The position numbers were made by a program, and so were the translations under genes. A DNA stretch of 64,000 nucleotides from Sepiola atlantica (taxonomy: Eukaryota > Mollusca > Cephalopoda > Sepiida > Sepiolidae): positions 112,807,581 through 112,871,580 of the forward strand of contig OY744519.1 in NCBI GenBank assembly GCA_963556195.1, read 5' to 3'. The notes below the pieces were generated by a model. It ran no database searches, had not been told where the DNA came from, and saw only the letters and a list, made by a program, of their open reading frames with translations. Below are positions 1-8,740 of this stretch, one piece after another. Position 1 is the stretch's first letter. Each line of letters begins with the position of its first letter.

Positions 1-195
1 ACAACTGGAACATCAACAAAAACAACGAAGGAAAACAAAAAAACGACGAAAAACTACAAAAAAGCAAGCAAGATTTCAAAAACTTCTACTGGTACAACAA
101 ATAAAAAAACAAAGAAATACTACTACTGCAAACAATGTCGAATAGCGGTCAAAATACCGAGAACGAAAATACTTTTTTCAAAATGTAGTTTGAAA

Positions 196-835
196 TGCAA
201 TTGACAATTTCACTTATTTCTCAGATGAAGATAAAACTTTCACTTCATAATTTAGAAGGTATGAGGATCTATACAAAATAGATTATGAAAATTGTGCAGA
301 CCTTAAAAAGTTCTACTGCTCTAAAAATTAGAGACGCTCGAATATACCAAACTTGTGGACTACATTTTTCCCCGAGAAACCAGCGACTTGACTTTTTCTT
401 AAGCTGTTAAACTTTTAACAGAATTATTTAGCTCTAAAACTTCCCTGTTCCACAAAAGGGGGAATTGCATGAACTTAATCAGAAAAGACAGCAGGGACTA
501 CTCGACTTTAGTATCAACCGTTAATAAACACTGTGACGATTTCAAACTAGCTGACCTTAGTGTGGATAACTTTAAATGCCTAATATTCGTGATAAGACTT
601 GTATCAACCAAAGATGCAGAAATCAGACATAGAGTTCTAAACAAGTTATAAAATGAGCCAAATTTAACATTACAGAAATTAGTGGAAGATTGCCAGAGAT
701 TTGTAAGTGTTAAAGAAGATTCTAGAGATGTTGAAAAGTCGGGCATTACTCATATAAGAAAGATACGTCAGAAATCACATTTCTATTCTCCTTCAAAAAT
801 AAGTCAAACCAAAAAGAGAGATTATTTTAACGCTT
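196..835 (+). pseudogene. Ty3/gypsy-type gag relic
   Basis: Decayed capsid (Gag) region of an LTR retrotransposon. Read in two frames with stops, it shows an acidic start (YFSDEDKTF near 215), a patch DYENCADLKKF near 275-310, and then a clean block at 520-735 containing KHCDDFKLADL, FKCLIFVIRL, KDAEIRHRVLNKL and LVEDCQRF. This block matches the Gag of gypsy elements of the K02A2.6/Mag type as I know that family. An in-frame stop interrupts the block at 649-651, between LNKL and the following NEPNLTL. The zinc-knuckle and protease remnants follow directly in the expected order, which supports the call. It cannot make functional Gag. Confidence 0.75.
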
Positions 836-1700
836 CTACAAAAACAAGCCACATCCGTTTCCGTTGTGGATCCCTTCATTTGGGTTATGGATAGCCCATA
901 ACGTTTTAAAACCTGTCTAACTTGTAATAAAGTAGGATACAAGAGTTCACATTGCAGAACGAATAAAGGAAATAAAAGTCGTGTTTTTAATCCACAAAAA
1001 CACACGAACAGGACGACATAAATATAAGAAAGTACATACAAGTAAAAATCCTGAATAAAAAGGCCAAGGTACAACTAGACTCTGGTTCAGACGTGCCGAT
1101 AATCAACCTACATACAATAAAAAGGTTGGATGAACAAACCATGCTAAAACCAAAAAAGTAGCCAGAACGGTGACTGGTGGAAAAATTAAATTTGAGGGTG
1201 AAATTATTACCAACGTTACTTTAAACGGAACTACCAAAAAATTGAAAATGTTCGTATTAAAAATAACAACAGTTTATTTGGCACAGACTGGATGCAACAG
1301 TTAAATCGATGGGATTTACCAATCAACACTTTTTACCAGAAAATAGACAATCTGACGACAGAGTCATAAACATTAAAGAAGGAATTGAAAAAAAGACTTT
1401 CCCTAAGTTTTTTTTTTCTGACAGTCTAGGTCGATGTAAAAAGATGCCAGCAAAATTTGAACTGAAAGAGAACATTCAACCTGTATTTAAATAAAAAGAA
1501 TGTGCCTTTCGCCTCGTTAGCAAAAAAAATAAATTAGGAATTATACAGACTAGTAAGGACCGGCATTTTATCTCTGATGGAGTATAGATAATGGCCAGCA
1601 CCTACTGTCTATGTAAAAACAGATTTGTCAACAGGAATAAATGGAGCACTCAAGGACTGCCATCATCTACTTCCAAGCCCAGAAGTTTTTACAAAACTAA
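836..1700 (+). pseudogene. Ty3/gypsy pol relic: zinc knuckle, protease, start of RT
   Basis: Continuation of the gypsy relic. Near 845-965 a broken CCHC knuckle is visible (cysteines and histidine spread over two frames). At about 1030-1130 comes an aspartic protease core, QLDSGSDVPIINL, with the DSG catalytic motif. At 1270-1345 a segment ending WDLPINTFYQ precedes the RT, and at 1440-1690 the beginning of the reverse transcriptase is readable across frames: KFELKENIQPVFK, NVPFASL, then WPAPTVYVK and DLSTGINGALKDCHHLLPS. All lie in the order expected of gypsy pol. The polymerase core with the YxDD motif, RNase H and most of integrase are missing, so the element has a large internal deletion as well as many stops and frameshifts. 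Confidence 0.75.
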
Positions 1701-2219
1701 ATGCTAACCTCTAAATACCCGTTAAAGAAGGAAGTTAAAAATTACAGAATTGGAAATATGGTTTACATAATCCAAGGCCCTCAGTTCTCTCATGAGAGAC
1801 ACCTAAATCAAATTAGGAAACGACTGTCAGATGACACCGACAGCACTCCTCAAGAAGAAGAAAGCGTTATGGATACCATATACGACACTGTAATTTATCA
1901 GTTTCAATGTCCCATGGGAGAATGTATCTTTGACAATTACAATAAAACTAATTCTAATATCGGTTTCACAACCACATTACTTTCCCGAAGATTAACCTTA
2001 CATCTCTCTGATACTAGCTCCATTTGCCAACACCTAAAAACACATGACCCCCCTTCACAATATAGACACATACTAGTAAACAATACTAAAATTATACACC
2101 ACGATACTAACACCAAAAGATTAAACATTCTTAAAGCCCTCTACATAAAAACTAAACATCCCACAATAAATAATGTGAATTACGAAACTAGTCATAATAT
2201 TTTAAAGTGTCTAGCATAG
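1701..2219 (+). pseudogene. Fused ORF: gypsy integrase C-terminus + Penelope-like GIY-YIG endonuclease
   Basis: A 172-aa open frame made of two unrelated parts. Residues ~1-60 (KNYRIGNMVYIIQGPQFSHE, then HLNQIRKRLSDDT) look like the C-terminal tail of a gypsy integrase. Residues ~63-172 (VIYQFQCP, CIFDNYN, IGFTTTLLSRRLTLHL, DNT-like VNNTKIIHH, LNILKALYIKTKHPTIN) match the GIY-YIG endonuclease found at the C-terminus of Penelope-like retroelements. The usual YIG is NIG here, so the nuclease is probably damaged. No Penelope RT core is visible upstream. I read this as a 5'-truncated Penelope-like insertion into, or recombined with, a dead gypsy element that happens to be in frame. Whether it is translated is unknown. 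Confidence 0.7.
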
Positions 2220-2450
2220 TAATTAACGTTACTAAATTCTTAGCCATTAAGCAATTATACGTTTGTATCTTGAACGCGCTCAGAACGTAATCAAATTCTT
2301 AATGGTGAAGCAATCAAACATTTGAATCTTGCATGCTCTTAGAATGCAATCACGCTCTCATGTAACATCTCATTTAAAGTTGTAAATTACTGGCCGTTAT
2401 AATAATAATAAAAAAAACTCAACAGTAAAGACATATATTTTAAGAAACCA
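2220..2450 (+). repeat. Penelope 3' flank with a diverged ~58-bp duplication
   Basis: Immediately after the GIY-YIG ORF a block of about 58 bp is present twice in diverged form: the first copy contains ACTAAATTCTTAGCCATTAAG and ends near AGAACGTAATC (about 2290), the second begins AAATTCTTAATGGTGAAGC and ends near AGAATGCAATC (about 2350). A short (AAT)n run follows. It is probably the 3' non-coding part of the Penelope-like element. Confidence 0.5.
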
Positions 2451-2452
2451 AA

Positions 2453-2700
2453 ACTAACACCGCCTGAAGAGGATTTGACGAATCAAATCGAAAGTATTCG
2501 TAAAAAAGGAAAGAAAATGGAACAAGAAACCAATGGAACTTACATACAGCAATTTGACCGAAACACTAAATAGACTATTCGGAAAATTGAAAAAATTTTT
2601 AAAAAGTCTAATCAAGCAAAAACACTCCGTGTTATTTAATAACGTTTGCCTAAATGAAAATATGCTGCCTAAATACACACAATATACTCACAGACAGCTG
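2453..2700 (+). pseudogene. Hammerhead-like hairpin motif followed by a conserved ORF relic
   Basis: At 2461-2505 the sequence reads CTGAAGA, one G, a stem GATTTG, a short loop, the complementary CAAATC, then GAAA. It is followed at 2533-2700 by an ORF fragment containing NLTETLNRLFGKLKKFLK and LFNNVCLNENMLPKYTQ. A second, independently diverged fragment at 55,775-55,999 has the same pattern (MFNEICMQEKLLPKDI), so a real protein lies behind both. I cannot name it; an N-terminal part of a Penelope-like element is possible because of the adjacent GIY-YIG ORF. Confidence 0.45.
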
Positions 2701-3348
2701 TCTTGTTTCGGGATTGTATATATATATATATCTATGTATGTATATGTATAAGCATTATACTTGAACACAAAATAATGAAACTGATATACAAATAATCTTT
2801 TGAAAATGGATTTTGTGATGAAACCGAAAGCTATTTCATTATCAAGTAACAGAGAACAATTTAAATGGCATTCCTTGAAAGTTTTCTTCAATTTACAAAA
2901 ATCCAATCCATTTTCACTGAATTGAATGAATCAAAACTCCTTCGGTAAATCATTCAGATGTTCTCATCAGAGAATTCCGCTTATCTTCAAAGTGGAAATG
3001 GAAGTATGTAGGTTTCAGACTAACCATCTGTCTTCACCCGAAAATAGACATGCATTCAAAGAAACACTACATGACACTTCCTGGAAATCTATCAAAGTGT
3101 TTCGTGATAATTCTTGAATTCTTAAAATCTTACCAGGAGTGAAATTATATATGAAACTCAAAATATCAGGTTCAGGAAGGATAATACATGAAGACATAAA
3201 AAAGCAAGATACTCATCAAATAGACGCACAAACACATATATCTGAAACATGTATCACGTAGAGATGATTTATTTTCGAGTGTTCACTTAGTCTGATCTAA
3301 AGTTTCTTGTGAGTGCCGATAATAAATATTTGAGAAATAATAGGATTG

Positions 3349-3350
<2 letters not shown>
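2701..3350. other. No gene recognised
   Basis: AT-rich sequence with a short (AT)n stretch near 2717 and small ORFs without recognisable motifs. I see no conserved domain or RNA gene. Confidence 0.5.

Positions 3351-3395
<45 letters not shown>
3351..3395. repeat. (AT)n microsatellite
   Basis: An uninterrupted AT dinucleotide array of about 45 bp, upstream of the long hairpin at 3482-3767. Confidence 0.95.
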
Positions 3396-3398
<3 letters not shown>

Positions 3399-3481
3399 AT
3401 CCAGGTAAAACATTCACAGGGTAGTAATCCAAAGAATTTCAACCGGGTTTATAAAAAAGTGCTCAATATCAAATAGAGTTT

Positions 3482-3756
3482 ATATATATGATTATTTTTA
3501 TTTACACAGATATGTACAAAATCTGCGACACTGGCATGTCGATGTTATCGACCAACAGCTATTATAAACTGAGATCTCATCAGGCAGAGTTAGAATCCGA
3601 TCTCAACCTTAGATCATATTTGGAAAGAATAATGATCTAAGGTTAAGATCGGATTCTAACTCTGCCTGATGAGATCTCAGTTTATAATAGCTGTTGATCG
3701 ATAACATCGACATGCCAGTATCGCAGATTTTGTACATGTCTGTGTAAATAAAAATA

Positions 3757-3767
<11 letters not shown>
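3482..3767. repeat. Long inverted repeat, 136-bp arms, 14-bp spacer
   Basis: Left arm 3482-3617 and right arm 3632-3767 are reverse complements with about four differences. The arms contain ACAAAATCTGCGA, GGCATGTCGATGTTATCGA, AGCTATTATAAACTGAGATC and CAGAGTTAGAATCCGATCT, and meet at AGATCAT/ATGATCT around a short AT-rich loop. The outer ends run into AT-rich microsatellite on both sides. The structure fits a foldback element or a recent inverted duplication. A transcript would form a very long perfect hairpin. No transposase is present. Confidence 0.9.
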
Positions 3768-3798
<31 letters not shown>

Positions 3799-4390
3799 TT
3801 CGAACTATTAATCAGAATTGGAAAAATTAAAACTTTTGGGGGTATCAGAATCGAAAATATTTGAGTCTAATTTCCAATTTCAAAAAGGATTCTTAAAAAA
3901 AAAAAAATTTAATATAATTTTCTATTGCTGGTACTAATGATAAAAAGATAAATATATATTGATTTAAAATTGTAAATGTAAATAAATAGAAAATATGATA
4001 CAAGTAAAAAATATAGATGGAAATCTCTTAACGAGTTTATCAAAATCTTGGATACAATACATAGTGGGAAAACATTAAGAAATTTGTCAGATTAAAAAGA
4101 AAATTATATCTACATTTAAAAGTAGATGAGGACCCTCAGCTAAATTAGCCCCCACCCCCATCCCCGAAATGAGATTCTACTTCTAGCCGATTATGTGTAA
4201 ACACCCTGAAAAACCTTAGGGAAGAAAACAATTATTTTAGAATTTAGAATAGGAGATCAATTTCGCATATAAATTAAACGTAAAATGATCACCCATTACT
4301 GGACCAGTGATTAACCAAATAGCGTTTTAAGAGCATATAACTATATTTATTTTTGTTAAAGGAAATAAATATTGCATGTTTTTTGGAGGA
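3768..4390. other. No gene recognised
   Basis: AT-rich sequence beginning in an AT array; no ORF, RNA or repeat family I can name. Confidence 0.5.
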
Positions 4391-5035
4391 CGAAGATAAA
4401 AAAACAACCCTCCCTAAACCCTACCACCAAGCCTAAATCAGGGTGCACCCACCAAAGTCCTTTCTTAACCTACCACTTACCATAACTCCAAGTGGCAACA
4501 GATCCTCCCAAAAAATCTCTCCCTTAATCGTACCACTAACTTCAAATTTGGGTGGCAACAGAACAAAAGCATGGTTTCATCTAAGATTTAACACAACAGC
4601 AAAAATGAGACTTTAATGTTTTGGGTTCAATATTGTGTATGTGTGGTGGAGGGAGGAGAGGCTTATCCACTATTTAAAACTATAGGAATGTACTTAGATG
4701 CTCACAACTGAGACACATCGATGTTATTTGCTTTAAAACAACAGAGTAAATACTTATTTATAATTTTGGGGGGGGGGGGGATTAGCTTCTATTTACAACT
4801 ATAGTGGAAGGAACCTAGCCCATCCGGCCGAAAAAAATAAAACTTAGAATAATCGATTTTACTTGCTTTGAAAACAACAGAATTAATTTAAAAATATTTA
4901 CTTCAAAATATGGTGGGGGAGATTTAACCCCTATTTAAAACTACAGAAGAAGTAGCCTCCACCCCATAAAACTTAAAGAAAGTGATTTTATTTGTTTGAA
5001 AACAACAGCTAAAATACTCTCATCTTGAATTTTAC
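4391..5035. repeat. Diverged tandem repeat, ~130-bp units
   Basis: Three diverged units are recognisable by the recurring phrases CTATTTAAAACTATAG (or CTATTTACAACTATAG, CTATTTAAAACTACAG) and GCTTTAAAACAACAG / GCTTTGAAAACAACAG / GTTTGAAAACAACAG at about 4731, 4865 and 4993. A less regular set of TGGCAACAGA phrases precedes it at 4400-4570, and a poly-G run sits near 4768. Function unknown. Confidence 0.6.
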
Positions 5036-7740
5036 AACATTTTGACCGATGTATCCTCCAAACTTCTTCGGGTGCGTTCATGTCAACATTTTTTTCATAT
5101 TTATTCACTTGTGCAATTTTCCTGTGACATTTTTACCGTGTATCGTAATTATGATAACATAAAAATACAATATAAATTTATTTTATGAGATATTAAAAGA
5201 ATGCAGTTGCATTTACATAGTGCTGAAAAAATGTTTAAAAATTTAATAAGACATTTTTGGAAAGAGAAAAATACTGACAATCACCATTGATAATTTATTA
5301 TAAACAGTTAAATATAATTTTTTTTCAAATTATTAAATTAATTTATTGTATACTGTTGTGCTTTTGTCCGTTTTTTAATTATAGTATAGGCTTGTGTCCG
5401 TTCACCCAGCGTTGGCAAACCTTACAAGAAGTGGGCAATTTTGAAAGGCTTGGTGTGGAGTTCAATTAAATATAAATTGATAAGTGAATTTAAAGATTGC
5501 CACGTCTATGTGTGAGCAGTTCATACTTTGGCATCAGTTCTTTGATTTTGAGTTTCTATAGCTATGAACTGGTTAGAAAAAAATTCAACATATTTGAACT
5601 CTTTTATTACAGACAAAGAACTTTTTGACACAAAAAATAAACTTCGAACATTCTTTTTATACAAAAAGAAACAAATTTTAACGGAATTTCTAGCTTCTAT
5701 ATACTTGCCTCCTCATGATGGTAGAGATCGACACAGAAAATCTATTTCCCCAAAAAGAGGCACTCTGGATTGGGACAAAAATTTAAATTGTCTCAGTCTA
5801 GAAGGATTTTCCTTCACTGAGAGAGGACAGATATAATGAAGTCTAGTATCAGAACCGGTGTCGATGGGTAGGCATAAAAGTTCAATTTTATATACGTTTA
5901 AAAATGAATTAGAATTTTATATCAAGACAAACAGAACATTTCATGTTATGCAGACTTGTTATTGTGTAAATCAATATTTTAAATTTTATAAAAACCAAGC
6001 AAGTATTTGTTTTTCATTTAAGATTTTCTTTTAATTCAAGATTTTGGGCATCCATCTTGAATTTTAGTCTAAATGAGTACTATCTAATTTTACCTTCAAA
6101 TCACTAGCAGATTTCCACTTTGAAAACGACATTAACAAAACCATCAGTGCCCCTTTGTTTAAATACCAAACAATCACTAGCTCAAAGATAAAATAATTTC
6201 AGATGAAAATGACTACTGTCCATATATAGCATACAACCATTTCCTTCTAAGCATTTTGTTTATCTGCTTAGCACCAACAACAGTGACATCAGCAGAAAAA
6301 CGAAATTCAATGGAATGACATTCTCTTTACGAATGCACGATTCGACCATCTATGGTGTATTTTATCTAAAAAAAACAGCGTATTTCTAGAGAGAATGATG
6401 GCCGAATACCTTTCTGTTGTGAACACTTTAACCACTTTACCCAGAATTTCAAAGAAAGTATTAGTACAGCGAGTGACTTTGTATATTTTGTGTTTTTTTT
6501 ACATGTGTGTTACTTCTTTATTAATGTATAATATAAAATAAAAATAAAATAAGAATTGTAATTATCGTTTTACTGTAAAGCATTTGCATGATTCAATTGT
6601 GAACCTCTAAATCATAGTTACCGAATTCGGAAATGAACCTACCTTGTCAAAGTACCGAATTTACTGGGTATAACAAATGTTGAGATTATAAAAAAAGGAA
6701 AAATTTACTTGTTTGATATTTAAATGAGGTGGAGAGGTCAGTTCGCTATGTAAGTTTGATAAAAAATATACCCCAGGTGGTATGAGGTGACATTCTCTCA
6801 TGTATGGGATCAATTGACATTAAAGTAACATAGCGAACTGGACCCACCACGTAACCCCTCCAAAAATTAAACAGGTATGTTTTTCAAAAAAGAATTTTAT
6901 AACCATAAAAGTTGTTGCTGAATTGAGTTTAGCGTAAAAACACACATGTGCATAAGTTATTTTCAACATAATTTTTTTAAAGCGTCTATGTAAAATTAAC
7001 ACTCTAAACATTTTAAAATTGCCTAGTGGAAATATGTGTTTTTCATTTTAGTTGTATTTAATATAACTTCACTTAGTTACAAACTTACGATTATATTTTC
7101 ATTAACTCAGTAAATATAAGAGGTCAGTTTAATTTTGTGAAACATATATTTCAATATTTCCTTAGAAGGTATGCGACCGGATGTGGATGTTAGATGTGTC
7201 ATTAATGTGGACACAACCTCACCTCCACAAGTTGTTTATTAAAAATGAACATCAAAGCGGTATACTATGTAATCTTTGAAGAGAAAAGAAAGAAAAAAAT
7301 GAACAATTTCTGTCTCTTTTTTTTCTTTCCCTTCTCTTTGCAGTATTTCATTTTAAAAATAATTTACTTACTAGTCTATGTTTTATTTTTTACCGAAAAG
7401 GTCCTGTTCGATTATGTCCAATTGTTTGTGAAAACATTCAAATAACATTTTGTCAACTTATGGGGAATTTCTGAAAATCGGCTTTGCTTTGAAAGAGAAA
7501 TACATCTTTAGTTGTCTCACTAATTTTAAACAATTACAGGGAAAACATTTAAGAAAAATTAGTTAAAAAGATCTACTCGTGTAATGTACGCCCCCTCAGT
7601 AAACTTTTACTTTTGTGAAAATAGATGCACAAATTACACAGTATTCATTGGTAGTCAAAAATTTAAAAAAAACACCAGCTCTATGATTAAATATTTAGAA
7701 ATTTAAAAAGAATCGGAATCGGTATATATTGGAATCGTCC
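5036..7740. other. No gene recognised
   Basis: At 5036-5100 there is a partial copy of the foldback family seen at 21.4 and 57.2 kb (TTTTGACCGATGTATCCTCC, CTTCTTCGGGTG). A 90-aa ORF at 5564-5836 on the plus strand has no recognisable motif. Around 6730-6860 a short inverted repeat (CAGTTCGCTATGT / ACATAGCGAACTG) brackets about 100 bp. The rest is unremarkable AT-rich DNA. Confidence 0.5.
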
Positions 7741-7745
7741 CATCA

Positions 7746-7748
<3 letters not shown>

Positions 7749-7790
<42 letters not shown>
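7749..7790. repeat. (AT)n microsatellite
   Basis: AT array of about 42 bp directly abutting the 5' side of the hammerhead-bearing tandem repeat. Confidence 0.95.
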
Positions 7791-7791
<1 letters not shown>

Positions 7792-8030
7792 GTAGAGCAC
7801 TGTAATGGTAGTACTAACACAGCATGACGTCACTTGCTTTATAATGCATCGTTCCTTCCCTTAAAAAGAAGTAGAATGCCTTGACGTTAAGCCGCCGACA
7901 AAAGTGTTAAATTATCATTGTTTATCAGCTATTTAAAATTGGCCGAGCGGTTACAGACGTTGGATTTGAGTTGAAAAATATTTGTAGTCCAGGGTTTCGA
8001 ATTGCATGACCGGTAGTGAATAATCATATC

Positions 8031-8081
8031 TCTATGCTGAAGAGTCCAGATTATAAAGGACAAAACGTGTACGTACATAGA
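8031..8081 (+). ncRNA. Hammerhead ribozyme, type I, core-mutated copy
   Basis: Stem I is TCTATG (8031-8036) with CATAGA (8076-8081). The core CTGAAGA (8037-8043) is followed by stem II GTCC/GGAC (8044-8047 and 8058-8061). The second core strand is AAAA (8062-8065) instead of the invariant GAAA, so the catalytic G12 is lost. A short stem III region (CGTGTACGTA) ends in GTA before the expected cleavage point between 8075 and 8076. Stems are intact, but the core change should abolish or strongly reduce cleavage. Confidence 0.8.
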
Positions 8082-8351
8082 TAATAAACAATAACAAATA
8101 TTTATATTTGTCGCTTGAAAAAGTAGAGCACTGTGATGGTAGTACTAACACAGCATGACGTCACTTGCTTAATAATGCATCGTTCCTTCCCTTAAAAAGA
8201 AGTAGAATGCCTTGACGTTAAGCCGCCGACAAAAGTGTTAAAATTATCATATCATATATTAAAAATTGGCCGAGCGGTTAGAGACGTTGGATTTAAGTTG
8301 AAAAATATTTGTAGGTTTCGAATCGCATGACCGGTAGTGAATAATCATATC

Positions 8352-8402
8352 TCTATGCTGAAGAGTCCAGATTAAAAAGGACGAAACGTATACGTACATA
8401 GA
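8352..8402 (+). ncRNA. Hammerhead ribozyme, type I, complete core
   Basis: Stem I: TCTATG (8352-8357) with CATAGA (8397-8402). Core: CTGAAGA (8358-8364), matching CUGANGA. Stem II: GTCC (8365-8368) with GGAC (8379-8382) closing a ten-base A-rich loop. Second core strand: GAAA (8383-8386), then CGTATACGTA, which gives a very short stem III as in schistosome and Penelope-associated hammerheads, ending in the GUA cleavage triplet. Predicted cleavage is between 8396 and 8397. All invariant residues I know for the family are present. The short stem III suggests that activity may be better in a dimeric transcript. Confidence 0.88.
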
Positions 8403-8413
8403 TAATAAACAAT

Positions 8414-8419
<6 letters not shown>

Positions 8420-8492
<73 letters not shown>
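8420..8492. repeat. (AT)n microsatellite
   Basis: About 70 bp of AT repeats with one AC interruption, starting just after the second hammerhead copy. Confidence 0.95.
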
Positions 8493-8590
8493 GAAGAGAT
8501 TTAATAAACATTTAAAGTCTATTTAAATCTAGTTCTAGAAAGAACGATTCGTGCAGGACTTATTGCTATACACATGTTTCTGAAATATTT

Positions 8591-8740
8591 TGATTTGATT
8601 TGATTTGATTGTTTGGTTTAACGGCATGTCAACCCTTCTTAGGTCATTTTATGCCAATACAATTTTGATTGAACAGTGGTTTTAAGATGCCTTCACAAAG
8701 TTTAGTTAGAGATTTTATTCAAAAGTTTTGTTTTTTCCAA
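8591..8740 (-). other. LINE 3' UTR and simple-repeat tail
   Basis: Between the ORF2 stop and the tail are about 130 bp. On the plus strand the segment GTTTGGTTTAACGGCATGTC, then AGGTCATTTTATGCCAATAC, matches a diverged copy at 57,627-57,690, so this 3' end is recognised by more than one LINE lineage. The pentanucleotide tail lies at 8591-8610. Confidence 0.75.

Larger units (their letters stand above)
7793..8418 (+). mobile_element. Tandem dimer of a retrozyme-like element (tRNA-like boxes + hammerhead ribozyme)
   Basis: Two direct copies of a roughly 320-bp unit, the first starting TAGAGCACTGTAATGG at 7793, the second TAGAGCACTGTGATGG at 8123. Each contains TTGACGTTAAGCCGCCGAC, a tRNA-like A box (TGGCCGAGCGG at 7940 and 8267), a near-consensus B box (GGTTTCGAATT at 7993; GGTTTCGAATC at 8314) and, about 30 bp further on, a hammerhead ribozyme. 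Predicted cleavage sites lie 321 bp apart. The copies differ by scattered substitutions and a small indel. The arrangement is that of animal retrozymes and of the Schistosoma Sm-alpha repeats: Pol III-type promoter, small tandem unit, self-cleaving motif, no ORF. The A box resembles tRNA-Ser/Leu. Mobility would depend on another element's reverse transcriptase. Confidence 0.85.

Noticed and set aside
3594..3690. CTGATGAGATCTCAG in both arms of the long hairpin, resembling a hammerhead core
   Set aside because: No GAAA strand follows at a plausible distance and CTGATGAGATC self-pairs with CTCAG instead.
5564..5836. 90-aa ORF as a gene
   Set aside because: No family motif, no splice context I can support, and ORFs of this length occur by chance in the window.
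7940..8325. The tRNA-like boxes as genuine tRNA genes
   Set aside because: There is no acceptor stem or anticodon arm around the boxes; only A and B boxes are kept, as in SINE-type promoters.
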